Shown piece after piece: positions 43,188-52,543 of a stretch of DNA of 64,000 nucleotides (its first letter is position 1; each line of letters starts with the position of its first letter). A program made the translations under genes and the position numbers. Below the pieces are notes generated by a model. That model saw only the letters and a list, made by a program, of their open reading frames with translations. It made no database searches and was not told where the DNA came from. Source of the stretch: Chryseobacterium mucoviscidosis (GTDB lineage Bacteria > Bacteroidota > Bacteroidia > Flavobacteriales > Weeksellaceae); the NCBI RefSeq assembly GCF_002177115.1, contig NZ_MVAG01000122.1:248001-312000 (forward strand), given 5' to 3'.

Positions 43188-43223
43188 AAAAAATAATAAT
43201 TAAAACTATTTTGGCTCGAAAAA

Positions 43224-43823
43224 ATGCAAAAATTAGTCATTATACAATCCAGAGCAATTCCTTTGCCTGTAGAAAATATAGATACGGATCAGATTATTCC
43301 GGCGAGATTTTTAAAGAGTATTGATAAAAAAGGTTTTGGCGAAAATCTTTTCAGAGACTGGAGATACGATGTTCATACGAATGAACCGAATCCTGATTTT
43401 GTCCTGAATAACGCAAAATACAGCGGTGAAATTCTGGTTGCGGGAAATAATTTCGGTTGCGGAAGCAGTCGGGAACACGCTGCATGGTCTTTAACGGATT
43501 ATGGCTTTAAGGTGGTTGTTTCAAGCTTTTTTGCTGATATTTTTAAGGGCAATGCTTTGAACAACGGATTATTGCCTGTAAAAGTTTCTGAGGAATTTTT
43601 AAAAGAAATTTTAGAGGAAATTACTGAAAATCCTGAAAAAGAAATTTTGGTGGATGTTGAAAAACAAACGATTACTTTCAATAATAAAACGGAAGGTTTT
43701 GAAATAGATTCTTATAAAAAAATATGTCTGCTGAATGGGTATGATGATATTGATTTTTTAATCAGCAGAAAACAGGCGATCGAACAATTCGAACTAAAAA
43801 CACAAAAAGTGTATGAAAACTAA
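43224..43823 (+). CDS. leuD: 3-isopropylmalate dehydratase small subunit
   Basis: A 199-residue swivel-domain partner of LeuC. It has the substrate-recognition patterns [16 protein letters not shown] and [17 protein letters not shown]. Its end overlaps leuB by 11 bases, so the two are translationally linked. Confidence 0.96.
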   Translation: MQKLVIIQSRAIPLPVENIDTDQIIPARFLKSIDKKGFGENLFRDWRYDVHTNEPNPDFVLNNAKYSGEILVAGNNFGCGSSREHAAWSLTDYGFKVVVSSFFADIFKGNALNNGLLPVKVSEEFLKEILEEITENPEKEILVDVEKQTITFNNKTEGFEIDSYKKICLLNGYDDIDFLISRKQAIEQFELKTQKVYEN

Positions 43824-44934
43824 TTTTAAAATTGCAGTGCTTCCGGGAGACGGAATCGGGCCGGAAGTGGTTGCAGAAAGTATTAAAATTTTAGATTCCA
43901 TTGCGGAAGCATTCCAGTATCAGTTTGATTTTAAATACGGATTGATGGGGGCGGAAGCGATTTATAAGACAGGAAATCCTTTGCCGGATGAAACACTGGA
44001 GATCTGTAAAGCATCTGATGCGGTGCTTTTCGGGGCGATCGGAGATCCTTCTTTCGATAATAATCCGGATGCCAAAGTACGTCCGGAACAGGGGTTGTTG
44101 AAACTTCGTAAAGAATTGGGGCTTTTTGCGAATATCCGGCCTTTGAAAACGTATACTTCTTTAATTGAGAAAAGTCCTTTGAAAAGGGAAATTATTGAAG
44201 GAACGGATATTCAGATTTTCAGGGAACTGGTGAGCGGAATTTATTTTGGCGAAAAATTTACGGATGAGGAAGCGGGTTATGCGTATGATATCTGCAAATA
44301 TAACCGTGATGAAATCGCACCTATTGTTCATATGGCTTTTCAGGAGGCTCAGAAAAGAAGAAAAAAGTTAACTTTAATTGATAAAGCGAACGTTTTGGAT
44401 ACTTCAAGATTATGGAGAAAGGTCTGTAAAGAAATTGCGGCAGAATATCCTGATGTAGCACTTGATTTTATGTTTGTAGATAATGCGGCGATGCAGTTAA
44501 TTTTAAATCCGAAACATTTTGATGTAATTGTCACCGAAAATATGTTCGGAGATATTATTTCGGATGAAGCAAGTGTAATCGGCGGTTCTATCGGTTTGCT
44601 TCCTTCGGCTTCCGTTGGAAATGAAAATGCTTTGTTTGAGCCTATTCACGGTTCTTATCCGCAGGCAAAAGGAAAAGGAATTGCAAATCCTGTTGCTTCT
44701 ATTTTAAGTACGGCAATGATGCTGGATTATTTACAGCTTGAACAGGCAGCGGAAAAATTGAGACAATCTGTAGAATATGCCATTGAGAATAAATACGTTA
44801 CGATAGATCTGAATTCTGAACAGCCTTATTCTACAAGCGAAGTGGGAAGTTTTATCGCAGATTATATTAAATATTCCGAGAAATCGTATTACAATTTTGA
44901 AAATGTGAAGCTCGGAAAATCAACTATTGTTTAA
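43813..44934 (+). CDS. leuB: 3-isopropylmalate dehydrogenase
   Basis: A 373-residue NAD-dependent beta-decarboxylating dehydrogenase, third step of leucine synthesis. It has the N-terminal [10 protein letters not shown]-type motif ([15 protein letters not shown]), substrate Arg residues ([21 protein letters not shown]), the metal-site signature [20 protein letters not shown] and [15 protein letters not shown]. It ends the leuA-C-D-B run; no terminator follows closely. Confidence 0.97.
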   Translation: MKTNFKIAVLPGDGIGPEVVAESIKILDSIAEAFQYQFDFKYGLMGAEAIYKTGNPLPDETLEICKASDAVLFGAIGDPSFDNNPDAKVRPEQGLLKLRKELGLFANIRPLKTYTSLIEKSPLKREIIEGTDIQIFRELVSGIYFGEKFTDEEAGYAYDICKYNRDEIAPIVHMAFQEAQKRRKKLTLIDKANVLDTSRLWRKVCKEIAAEYPDVALDFMFVDNAAMQLILNPKHFDVIVTENMFGDIISDEASVIGGSIGLLPSASVGNENALFEPIHGSYPQAKGKGIANPVASILSTAMMLDYLQLEQAAEKLRQSVEYAIENKYVTIDLNSEQPYSTSEVGSFIADYIKYSEKSYYNFENVKLGKSTIV

Positions 44935-45375
44935 AAAGATATTAATTGTCTGTAATTAATCATAACCTCAGTTCGGGATAAGAAATAAATTTAAATAATT
45001 GATTTATAGTATTATATCAATTTATCGCAAAGAAAAACAAAAGATTTTTTTTACTTATTGAAAGTTTGTATGGTAAACAAAGGCACTTCGTTTATTTAAA
45101 AAAGACAAAAATGGTATTACTTTAATAAGTTTTACGCCTTTGTATATCTTAAAACCACTTAGTATTTAAAATACTCTTGCGAACTTTGTGTTAAAATTAT
45201 GATTAATAATAGATAATCATTGAAAAATATGTCAGTTTTGCTTCCGTAAGTCAACAGCCAAATAGTTACGGTAGTTGACAAGCGGAGCAGATTGACCGTT
45301 GTAGTTCATATTACATATTTGACTTTTATTTGTGTTTTTTTCTAAAAAAGGTTCTGCTCAGTGAGCAGAACCTTT
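44935..45375. other. Gene-free gap after leuB
   Basis: The 441 bases hold R1 repeat copy 3 (45133-45219), an inverted pair GTCAAC/GTTGAC (45250-45281) and a strong hairpin terminator (45345-45377). No gene is supported. Confidence 0.65.
45133..45219 (+). repeat. Dispersed intergenic repeat family R1, copy 3 (divergent)
   Basis: Shares ACGCCTTTGT, CTTAAAA, CTTAGTATTTAAAA, TCTTGCGAACTTTG and GATAATCA blocks with copy 1 (2605-2700). More divergent than copies 1 and 2 from each other over the left half. Confidence 0.5.
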
Positions 45376-45377
45376 TT
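45345..45377. terminator. Bidirectional terminator
   Basis: AAAAAGGTTCTGCTCA and its exact complement TGAGCAGAACCTTTTT, separated by one base, with T-rich flanks on both strands. It abuts the 45376-45564 reverse gene's stop. Confidence 0.85.
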
Positions 45378-45564
45378 ATTTTTCGTCTGTATTATCCGTT
45401 TTTCCGGATTTGTTGTTTTGAGAAGATTTCTGAACATCTTCCTTATCTACATCGGACGGATTTGTCTTTTCTGATGAAGCAGGAATGTCGGGGAAATCCT
45501 GATTTTGCTTTTTGGTTTCCGCAGAATTTGCAGATTCCTGTTTTTCTTTTTCTTCTGAATGCAT
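45376..45564 (-). CDS. Small hydrophilic low-complexity protein
   Basis: A 62-residue protein made almost only of Lys, Glu, Asp, Ser, Asn and Gln (begins MHSEEKEKQESANSAETKKQ). It starts 12 bases after the DUF4230 gene on the same strand and ends on a strong terminator, which supports it as the last gene of that transcript. No family is recognised; it is probably disordered. Confidence 0.6.
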   Translation of the reverse strand: MHSEEKEKQESANSAETKKQNQDFPDIPASSEKTNPSDVDKEDVQKSSQNNKSGKTDNTDEK

Positions 45565-45576
45565 AGCTTTTGAATT

Positions 45577-46182
45577 TTATAGTCCTAAAATGCCCAGCTT
45601 TCCGGTCTGGTCTTCTATGGTATAATTCAAAGCCTTTGCCAAAACAAAAATATTATTAAGATTTTCCATGAGCTGTTGTCTTCCTTCCGTTCTCAGCTTG
45701 TTCTGATCGATGGATTTTACAGCGGTATCTTTCGCTTTCTGCGTTACGTTTTTAATGTCTTTTTCGGAAATTCTGTTGAAAAAAGAATCGTCCATCGACT
45801 GGATTTCCACACTTGGCGTAATTCTGATGTCTGCATCGGGCAGTTCGGTAATCACTAATTTTTTATTGATCGAATCTACCTCCATTTTCATCTTGTTAAG
45901 ATCATAAGAAACCTGAGCGTTCGTTTTGGTGTAGGTAATGATGCTGTTGCTGGAAACTTCTTTGCCTAAAAATTCATAGCCCATTTTGGTTTTCTGAATG
46001 GAAGAAGTGTTCTGCTCAAGTACGACCATTTTATTCATCTTCGAAATCTGATTGGTCAGAATATAATAATCTGATTTCTCGGTTTTTTCACTAAGACTAA
46101 AGCATGACTTTAAACTGAAAAACAAAACCGTTACCAGTGCAGCTCCCGCCAAAAACGATATTAAAACTTTACTATTTCTCAA
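45577..46182 (-). CDS. DUF4230 family membrane-anchored protein
   Basis: A 201-residue protein with one N-terminal membrane helix (about 7-25, FLAGAALVTVLFFSL) and a periplasmic DUF4230 domain, with the pattern MVVLEQNTSSIQKTKMGYEF and later KLVITELPDADIRITPSVEI. The family is common in Bacteroidetes and has no established function. It is 3 bases downstream of the thioredoxin-like gene and 12 bases upstream of a small charged protein, forming a four-gene reverse operon. Confidence 0.85.
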   Translation of the reverse strand: MRNSKVLISFLAGAALVTVLFFSLKSCFSLSEKTEKSDYYILTNQISKMNKMVVLEQNTSSIQKTKMGYEFLGKEVSSNSIITYTKTNAQVSYDLNKMKMEVDSINKKLVITELPDADIRITPSVEIQSMDDSFFNRISEKDIKNVTQKAKDTAVKSIDQNKLRTEGRQQLMENLNNIFVLAKALNYTIEDQTGKLGILGL

Positions 46183-46185
46183 ACC

Positions 46186-46752
46186 TTATTTACCAAAAAT
46201 TTCTTTAATTACAGAACTGTCATCTTTTTTCAGAATCTCTACCAAATCTCTTTCGATATATCCTGATGTAGGCATTTCGATAATTCTTCCCAATTCTTTT
46301 CCGTATTTCTCAACAATAATCGTAGGAACTTTCTGGATGTTGAAAAGACTTTCTTCTCCGTTCGGGGATTCCTTTTTACGGTTTACGGCAATAATGGTAA
46401 GTTTGCCTTCCGGATATTTTACCTCTTCAAGGATTTTCATGAGTCTCGGAAAATCTCTGTGAGAATCTTCGCACCATGTTCCCATGAAAACGGTAATGTT
46501 ATACGTGTTGATCTTTCCTTTTTTAAGTTCACCGATGGCTTTCTGATCCAAAGCATATTCATCATGCTCTTTCACATACCAGTCGGAATACGGAGCTTCA
46601 AGAAATTTACTTTTAAGCTGATTTCCCAAAAGCATTTTTCCGTCGGCAGTGGTTTCAACTTCACGTCCTACAACCACTTTCTGTGCAGTAAGCTGTTGTG
46701 TTGCCATGAATAGAGCTGAAACAGCCATACAATTCGTAATAAATTTTTTCAT
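46186..46752 (-). CDS. Thioredoxin-fold protein with a WCEDS active site
   Basis: A 188-residue secreted protein. Signal peptide (about 1-24, ending QLTAQ), then a thioredoxin-like domain with the active-site region VFMGTWCEDSHRDFPRL. The usual second Cys of CxxC is Ser (CEDS), so it has a single active-site thiol and is unlikely to act as a normal dithiol oxidoreductase. The cis-Pro is seen in VQKVPT-like IQKVPTIIV. I prefer the ATG at 46752 to a TTG four codons upstream; it lies next to the MazG-like gene's stop. Confidence 0.82.
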   Translation of the reverse strand: MKKFITNCMAVSALFMATQQLTAQKVVVGREVETTADGKMLLGNQLKSKFLEAPYSDWYVKEHDEYALDQKAIGELKKGKINTYNITVFMGTWCEDSHRDFPRLMKILEEVKYPEGKLTIIAVNRKKESPNGEESLFNIQKVPTIIVEKYGKELGRIIEMPTSGYIERDLVEILKKDDSSVIKEIFGK

Positions 46753-46753
46753 A

Positions 46754-47221
46754 CTATTTTTCAATAATTGTCTTTAAATCGGCAGGAGAGTAGTATTTGT
46801 TTTTCAGGACTTTATGATCTGCCTGTCTGTACACATTAAACTTCTCGCCGGATTTTTCATAAAATGATTCTACGTCTTTTGCTTTGTAAAATTCAACGGT
46901 TTCCTGTGCCTGTTCTTCATTATCGCAGGCTTTCGACATATTGGAACGCTGAACTTCGTTGAACAACTCTACAAATTTGCTGCCAAGTCCGAATTCCAGA
47001 ACCGCTCCACTTAAAACATACTGCAAATCGCATAAAGCATCTGCAATTTCTACGATATTATTGTCTGCAATTGCCTGTTTCAGTTCGTTCAGTTCTTCCT
47101 GAAGAAGTTCAACTCTCAGGTTGCATCTTTCCGGTGAAGGAATTTGAGGGGTATCTAAAATAGGGGCTTTAAAAGTGGTGTGGAATTCTGCTACCTGGTT
47201 CAGACTATCAATTTTATCCAT
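46754..47221 (-). CDS. MazG-like nucleotide pyrophosphohydrolase
   Basis: A 155-residue all-alpha NTP pyrophosphohydrolase. The metal-binding pattern ExxE...ExxD is visible as LLQEELNELKQA and EIADALCDLQYV, about 20 residues apart. The N-terminal FHTTFKAPI and the layout resemble MazG-like dUTPase/dCTPase proteins and phosphoribosyl-ATP pyrophosphohydrolase-like proteins, which hydrolyse non-canonical or excess dNTPs. A perfect -7 box (TATCTTTG, 47240-47247) lies upstream. First gene of the four-gene reverse operon. Confidence 0.84.
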   Translation of the reverse strand: MDKIDSLNQVAEFHTTFKAPILDTPQIPSPERCNLRVELLQEELNELKQAIADNNIVEIADALCDLQYVLSGAVLEFGLGSKFVELFNEVQRSNMSKACDNEEQAQETVEFYKAKDVESFYEKSGEKFNVYRQADHKVLKNKYYSPADLKTIIEK

Positions 47222-47239
47222 GTATATTTTTTATTTACG

Positions 47240-47247
47240 CAAAGATA
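47240..47247 (-). promoter_or_regulatory. -7 box of the MazG-like operon
   Basis: Minus-strand TATCTTTG, exact TAnnTTTG, 18 bases before the ATG. No clear -33. Confidence 0.55.
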
Positions 47248-47605
47248 ACAATTGGGTTTTAGATTTTAAGAATTGGGACTTAGGTTTTTTTATGCAATGA
47301 TATCATTCTAAACATAGACTGAAAGTCTACGAACATAGTTCAAAAGTGGAGTGAAGAATCTCAAGAGCCCAGAAATAGATTATGATTTTTTCTTTCACAA
47401 ATCTCTCAGATTTTCAATGATTGTGAATATTGGTGAAAATATTTGTGGGATTTGTGTTTAAATGTTAATCCTATTTGGAATTTATGCAGATAGTGAAAGT
47501 ATATCATTTTGCGGTTGAAAATAAATTTTAAATAATCGTTGTGTTTAGTATGATAAGACATAAAAGAAGACCTGCATCTTATATTTCGAAACACGAAAAT
47601 CAGAA

Positions 47606-47640
47606 ACAAAAAAGACTGTCCGTTTGCGGACAGCCTTTTA
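47606..47640 (-). terminator. Terminator of the metallopeptidase gene
   Basis: Stem AAAGACTGTCCG / CGGACAGCCTTT (one mismatch) with a 4-base loop and a minus-strand T run. Confidence 0.8.
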
Positions 47641-47666
47641 CCTCAAAGTTTAATTGAGTGAAGCAA

Positions 47667-50597
47667 TTAGTTTTTAATGAATCTCTTAGAGACTTCTCCA
47701 ATCTGGATCATGTAAGCACCTTTAATAAGATCGCTTACATTTACCGCGCCTCTTTCAAGTTTTCCTGAATTGATTAGTTTTCCACCCATGTCGAAGATTT
47801 TATACTCTTCGTTCGTTGTATTTGAAATATTTAAAATATCTTTTGCAGGATTCGGATACACTCGGATATCTGTAATCATATCTTTTGTATCTAAAATATT
47901 TCCTCTTCCTGATGATACAATATTTAAAGTATAGTCTTCTACCTGACCGTACGTATACGTTCCACAAGAAGATGTAGGTACAGAGCTGTACTGCATCATC
48001 ACTCTCATTCTTGTAGTTCCTACAGTCGCTGTTGAAGGAATCGTGATAGATCCTGTTACCGGACTTGTGGTAGATCCTGTTTTAGACCAAGCCAATTCTC
48101 CGCTGTCTGCGAAATCTCCGTCTCTGTTATAATCAATATAAACAGCATAAGCTTCATTATATTTGGTTGATGTCCAAACCGGGGTAATGGAAAGTGAGTA
48201 AGCAGAACCTCTTGTTACATTCGTAGAAACTGAAGTGAAGTTTTCGTAACCTGCCGTTCCTGTTGAAGTATTGTTAATGCTTCCGAACGTTACGTTTCCT
48301 ATTCTTTCATCTGCAGTATTGTTCGCTGAAGCAGAACAGTAAGAAACCGCTGTACCTGCTAAAGTGGTTACAGAAACCGTGTTGCTGGAAACCGAAGCAT
48401 TTCCTGCTGCATCTTTAGCTCTAACAGTGAAGCTGTATGTAGTAGAAGGAGATAAACTGGATACTGTGTAGGAAGTTGATGCTGTGGAACCAATTAATGA
48501 AGTTCCCTGATAAACATCATAGCCTGTAACCCCTACATTATCTGTTGCTCCTGACCATGAAAGATTGGTACTTGTAGAAGTTGTTCCGGAAGCCGCAAGA
48601 GTAGGAGCGGTAGGAGCAGTCGTATCGGAAGTTCCGGAACCTGCATTTACCGTAATGTTGGCATTATTCACATCAAAGAAAATGTGGTTGGAACCTTTTA
48701 CCATGATTCTTCCTGTTGTGGTAGACGTATTCGGGATCGTTACCGCCTGTGTTCCGTCGTTTGGAGTTCCTGCCAACAGAGTAGTCCATGTATTTCCTCC
48801 GTCCGTAGACCAAAGAATATCTACGTTGGCTGCATTTACACCATTCGCTGTGGTTCCTGCCACATTCCATGTTACGGTTTGGGAAGTTCCTCCTGTAACG
48901 GTTGTTGCGGTATTCTGGGAACTTACGCTGAAAGGTCCTGCTGTTCCGTTTACCGTGATCACTGCATCATCCGAGTTATTTCCTGAACCTCCGGCTCTGT
49001 TGTCGCGAACTGTAAATCTGAAATTGTACGTTCTTGCAACATTGGATAGTGCTTCAACAGTAATCTCAGATCCTGCTGTTGTGGTAGCTCCTGCCAGAAC
49101 TGAAGCCATTCTTGGGAAGTATCTTACCGGGGTAGTTTGTGGCGTCCAAGATCTGAAAGTAGGACCGGTTGCTTTTGTAGCACTTGCCGCAGAACTTGCT
49201 CCGGTTTGTGAAGAGGATGCATTGTCCATTTGTTCCCAGATGTACGTTAAAGAATCTCCGTTTGCATCTGTTCCGGCTCCTGTTAACATAAACGGTGTTC
49301 CTTTCGGAATGGTATAATCTAAACCTGCGTTTGCCGTAGGAATAGAATTTCCTGTACTTGTGCTTGTAGGGCAGGTTTTAGCTTTGATATTATTGGTAAT
49401 CTGCTGAATACTGATTGCGTGGAAGAAAGCATCCGAATGCGGCTGAATATCCTGAGAAGTAATTCCCGCATATCCCATGATGGTTGATCCTGAACCCGGC
49501 TCCATATTGGCTCCTGTTCCCTCGTTATTCATAGAGAAGGTGTGGTTTCCGCCGAACTGATGCCCTAATTCGTGCGCTACATAGTCGATATCGAAGTTAT
49601 CTCCTGAAGGAATTGCATCTGCCGGAGAAGTATAACCGCTTCCTTTGGAGCCATTGGTGCAAACGCAGCCGATGCATCCTGCATTTCCACCACCTCCGGA
49701 AGCTCCGAATAAGTGACCGACGTCATAATTTGCTTCACCAATAACCGAAGTTAATGTAGACTGAAGCTGTGAGTTCCAGTTGCTTAAGCTGGAAGCAGGA
49801 GAATAAGGGTCTGTAGAAGCATTGGTATAGATTACTGAATCGTTATTTGCGATTAAAACCATTCTCGCTGCAAAATCTTTTTCAAAAACTCCGTTTACGC
49901 GGGTCATTGTGTTGTTCATTGCTGCTAAAGCATTGGCTTTTGTTCCTCCGAAATACGTTGCGTATTCTCCGGTACAGGAAAGTGCTAACCTGAATGTTCT
50001 CAGTTTTGCATCATCGGCATTTGGTCTTGCAACCAGATTAGTTGTGTTTGCAACGCCTTTTTGCGCAACGTCGATTACGGTACATTCAAACTTGCTTAAA
50101 TCGTCTTTTTTATCAGATTTTTTATAAACAACATAGGTTGAAAGATCTTTTGAATAAGGCTCGATGAAAACCGCTGATTTATCTCCATAAATTTCCATCG
50201 ATGACAATCCCAGAGGCGAAACGCTAAAATAAACAGTGGAACCGGAGTCTCCTAATCCTTCACCGATATACGATTTGATGTCCGGATATTTTGCTGCCAG
50301 TTGAGGATCGAAATTAGAATTTTCTCTTACTTTAAAATTTTCCATTTTTCCCTCAGAATTCGGGAACGAGATAATAATTTCAGACTTTTCTCCTGCAGCT
50401 AGTCTTTTGGGAGCTTTTGCAAGAGCATTTTTTAAACCATTAATATCCAGACTGTAGATTTTCGGATTGTTAATAGTTAATTTGTTTTCAAAAATTTCAG
50501 TAGCTGATTTTCCTGACGTTTCAGACCAAAGTCGGTCGGTCTGAGCGAATGAAATACCTGATGCAAGCATTCCAATCACCAATAGTTGTTTTCTCAT
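47667..50597 (-). CDS. Reprolysin-like zinc metallopeptidase, type IX secreted
   Basis: A 976-residue multidomain protein. Signal peptide (about 1-18), a proregion, and an M12B-like catalytic domain with the zinc motif HELGHQFGGNHTF (about residue 340) and Met-turn IMGYAGI. Then come Ig-like modules (about 420-650), a fibronectin type III domain (APTAPTLAASGTTSTSTNLS, about 655-750), a GEVED domain (YNEAYAVYIDYNRDGDFADS, about 770-895) and a type A sorting domain (RVYPNPAKDILNIS). It is an extracellular or surface protease. A perfect -7 box (TAGCTTTG on the minus strand, 50626-50633) precedes it. Confidence 0.93.
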   Translation of the reverse strand: MRKQLLVIGMLASGISFAQTDRLWSETSGKSATEIFENKLTINNPKIYSLDINGLKNALAKAPKRLAAGEKSEIIISFPNSEGKMENFKVRENSNFDPQLAAKYPDIKSYIGEGLGDSGSTVYFSVSPLGLSSMEIYGDKSAVFIEPYSKDLSTYVVYKKSDKKDDLSKFECTVIDVAQKGVANTTNLVARPNADDAKLRTFRLALSCTGEYATYFGGTKANALAAMNNTMTRVNGVFEKDFAARMVLIANNDSVIYTNASTDPYSPASSLSNWNSQLQSTLTSVIGEANYDVGHLFGASGGGGNAGCIGCVCTNGSKGSGYTSPADAIPSGDNFDIDYVAHELGHQFGGNHTFSMNNEGTGANMEPGSGSTIMGYAGITSQDIQPHSDAFFHAISIQQITNNIKAKTCPTSTSTGNSIPTANAGLDYTIPKGTPFMLTGAGTDANGDSLTYIWEQMDNASSSQTGASSAASATKATGPTFRSWTPQTTPVRYFPRMASVLAGATTTAGSEITVEALSNVARTYNFRFTVRDNRAGGSGNNSDDAVITVNGTAGPFSVSSQNTATTVTGGTSQTVTWNVAGTTANGVNAANVDILWSTDGGNTWTTLLAGTPNDGTQAVTIPNTSTTTGRIMVKGSNHIFFDVNNANITVNAGSGTSDTTAPTAPTLAASGTTSTSTNLSWSGATDNVGVTGYDVYQGTSLIGSTASTSYTVSSLSPSTTYSFTVRAKDAAGNASVSSNTVSVTTLAGTAVSYCSASANNTADERIGNVTFGSINNTSTGTAGYENFTSVSTNVTRGSAYSLSITPVWTSTKYNEAYAVYIDYNRDGDFADSGELAWSKTGSTTSPVTGSITIPSTATVGTTRMRVMMQYSSVPTSSCGTYTYGQVEDYTLNIVSSGRGNILDTKDMITDIRVYPNPAKDILNISNTTNEEYKIFDMGGKLINSGKLERGAVNVSDLIKGAYMIQIGEVSKRFIKN

Positions 50598-50625
50598 ACA
50601 AGTTTTCTATTTGATTGTGGAATAT

Positions 50626-50633
50626 CAAAGCTA
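50626..50633 (-). promoter_or_regulatory. -7 box of the metallopeptidase gene
   Basis: Minus-strand TAGCTTTG, exact TAnnTTTG, 28 bases before the ATG. Confidence 0.55.
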
Positions 50634-50737
50634 ATAAAAAATATGTTATGAAAAATAAAATTTTTTAAGAAAAATTTAGATAATTCGTTTAAATAATTAT
50701 GCGATACATTAAATGTCAATATTTGGTGAATTTCTCA

Positions 50738-50776
50738 AAAAAAGAAAATAGCACCCGCAAAATACGGATGCTATTG
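50738..50776 (-). terminator. Terminator of the DinB gene
   Basis: Stem AATAGCACCCG / CGGATGCTATT (one mismatch) with a T-rich minus-strand tail. Confidence 0.8.
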
Positions 50777-50802
50777 AATTATTAATCGGATAATTCTAAT
50801 TT

Positions 50803-51300
50803 TTAAAACTGATCATCTGCAGTCGGTCCGTACAGTCCCGGAACTTTGTTTCCTGTAGATCTTAAATAAACCACAAGTTCTCCGCGGTGATGATACAAAT
50901 GATTATACAGAAACGAGCGGATTACCTGTATTTTCGGCATTGGCGGAAAGATTGAATTTCCTCCCGTTTCCATTCTCCATTCGTTCATCATGGTGTTTTC
51001 GTCCCAACTTTCAATGGCTTTCTGGGCTTTCGCAACATTTTCTTCAAATTTGGCAACAATATTTTCTGCTTTGGAAATATCGCCTTTGTCGTATTGATAG
51101 GTTCCCATATCGAATACATCCTGATTGAATGTCGCGTCATACCAATTATAAACTTCTGCTACGTGCGAAGCCAGTTCGGCTGTTGTCCAGTTAATTTCAG
51201 ACGGTTTATAATCCAAAGCGCTGTCCGGAATGGCCTGTAAAAGTTTGCGGGTATTTTCTGCTTCATGCAAAAATTCACCTAATAATGCCTGTTTAATCAT
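50803..51300 (-). CDS. DinB family protein
   Basis: A 165-residue four-helix-bundle protein of the DinB/YfiT superfamily. Three metal-binding His are at SHVAEVYNWYD (helix 2) and NHLYHHRGELVVYL (near the end), in the expected DinB positions. These proteins are metal-dependent thiol transferases or hydrolases of mostly unknown substrate. It is 35 bases downstream of the acyl-CoA dehydrogenase gene on the same strand and ends at a terminator, so the two may be co-transcribed. Confidence 0.86.
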   Translation of the reverse strand: MIKQALLGEFLHEAENTRKLLQAIPDSALDYKPSEINWTTAELASHVAEVYNWYDATFNQDVFDMGTYQYDKGDISKAENIVAKFEENVAKAQKAIESWDENTMMNEWRMETGGNSIFPPMPKIQVIRSFLYNHLYHHRGELVVYLRSTGNKVPGLYGPTADDQF

Positions 51301-51335
51301 TTGTGGATGTTTTTTTGAAATAATTTAGTTAAAAT

Positions 51336-52475
51336 TTATTTTGTAATATCTCTTCCGATAACCAGTCTCTGGATCTCGGAAGTTCCTTCTCCGATGGTGC
51401 AAAGTTTAGAATCTCTGTAGAATTTTTCTACCGGGAAATCTTTTGTATATCCGTATCCTCCGAAAATCTGTACTGCATTGTTTGAAATTCTTACGCAGGC
51501 TTCAGAAGCATATAGTTTTGCCATTGCTCCTTCTTTTGTCATTTTTTGCTTAGCATTTTTCAACGTTGAAGCTCTTTGGATCAACAGTTCTGCTGCATCA
51601 ATTTCTGTTGCCATGTCTGCCAACATGAAGTTAACTGCCTGAAATTCTGAAATGGATTTTCCGAACTGCTGTCTTTCTTTAGCATACTTTAAAGCTGCTT
51701 TGTAAGCTCCTCTTGCTGTTCCTAAACTTAAAGCGGCGATAGAAATTCTTCCTCCGTCCAGTATTTTCATTGCCTGTTTGAAACCTTCACCTACTTCGCC
51801 TAATCTGTGAGAATCCGGTACACGAACGTTATCAAAGATTAATTCAGCGGTTTCAGAAGCTCTCATTCCCAGTTTGTTTTCTTTTTTACCGGAAGAAAAA
51901 CCGGGCATTCCTTTTTCTAAAACGAAAGCGGTAGAATTATTTTTAGCTCCTTTTTCTCCTGTTCTCGTCATTACAACAGCGATGTCTCCTGAAATAGCGT
52001 GGGTAATGAAGTTTTTAGCTCCGTTAATGATCCATTCGTCTCCATCCTTCACTGCAGTGGTAGACATTCCTCCTGAATCTGAACCTGTATTGTGCTCTGT
52101 AAGTCCCCAAGCTCCGATTACTTTACCGGAAGCCAACTGAGGAAGCCATTTGTTTCTCTGCTCTTCGTTTCCGAATTCATAAATGTGGTTGGTACAAAGT
52201 GAATTGTGTGCTGCCACAGAAAGACCGATGGATGGGTCTACCTGTGAAATCTCGTCCAAAATCGTTACATATTCATGATAACCAAGACCTGAACCTCCGT
52301 ACTGTTCCGGAATAACGATTCCCATGAACCCCATTTCTCCTAACTCATGAAATAAATCTTTAGGGAAAGTCTGGCTTTCGTCCCACTCCATAATATTAGG
52401 TCTGATATTCTTTTCAGCAAATTCTCTTGCCGTTTCCGCTATCATTTTGATGTTGTCAATAGTCTCTGTATTCAT
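51336..52475 (-). CDS. Acyl-CoA dehydrogenase
   Basis: A 379-residue FAD flavoenzyme of typical length. Motifs: GAWGLTEHNTGSDSGG (flavin and substrate contacts), the flavin-binding KYAKERQQFGKSISEFQAV and the C-terminal CTIGEGTSEIQRLVIGR with the catalytic Glu. It introduces the alpha-beta double bond into an acyl-CoA during beta-oxidation or branched-chain degradation; the exact chain specificity is not readable. It has a perfect promoter. The sequence around its start codon is an 18-base tandem duplication. Confidence 0.93.
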   Translation of the reverse strand: MNTETIDNIKMIAETAREFAEKNIRPNIMEWDESQTFPKDLFHELGEMGFMGIVIPEQYGGSGLGYHEYVTILDEISQVDPSIGLSVAAHNSLCTNHIYEFGNEEQRNKWLPQLASGKVIGAWGLTEHNTGSDSGGMSTTAVKDGDEWIINGAKNFITHAISGDIAVVMTRTGEKGAKNNSTAFVLEKGMPGFSSGKKENKLGMRASETAELIFDNVRVPDSHRLGEVGEGFKQAMKILDGGRISIAALSLGTARGAYKAALKYAKERQQFGKSISEFQAVNFMLADMATEIDAAELLIQRASTLKNAKQKMTKEGAMAKLYASEACVRISNNAVQIFGGYGYTKDFPVEKFYRDSKLCTIGEGTSEIQRLVIGRDITK

Positions 52476-52500
52476 ATAGATATCTGTATTTATATAGATA
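52465..52500. repeat. 18-base tandem duplication at a start codon
   Basis: TCTGTATTCATATAGATA (52465-52482) is followed directly by TCTGTATTTATATAGATA (52483-52500), one difference. On the minus strand the first copy contains the ATG of the acyl-CoA dehydrogenase; in the second copy that codon reads ATA. Confidence 0.85.
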
Positions 52501-52512
52501 ATAGTTAGTTCC

Positions 52513-52543
52513 CAAAGATAATTAAATTGCCGTAACGCCCAAA
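52513..52543 (-). promoter_or_regulatory. Consensus promoter of the acyl-CoA dehydrogenase gene
   Basis: Minus strand TTTG (52540-52543), 19 bases, TATCTTTG (52513-52520): exact match. The 18-base duplication lies between it and the start codon. Confidence 0.78.

Larger units (their letters stand above)
42894..43223. other. Repeat-filled gap inside the leucine gene run
   Basis: Between leuC and leuD the 330 bases hold R2 repeat copy 3 (42916-43018, reverse), a long hairpin GTCAATAGT / ACTATTGAC (43023-43062) and structured element copy 2 (43091-43187). TATTTTG at 43203-43209 is close to a -7 box, so leuDB may have a promoter of their own. Confidence 0.6.
47222..47666. other. Gene-free gap with degenerate repeats
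   Basis: The 445 bases hold the MazG-like gene's promoter box (47240-47247), degenerate stretches such as GACTGAAAGTCTACGAACATAG and TTTGTGGGATTTGTGTTTAAA typical of flavobacterial intergenic repeats, and a terminator (47606-47640). Confidence 0.55.

Noticed and set aside
48565-49317. Forward 250-codon open frame
   Set aside because: It lies entirely inside, and antisense to, the metallopeptidase gene. Its Val/Pro/Ala-rich product mirrors the Gly/Thr/Asn-rich coding strand.
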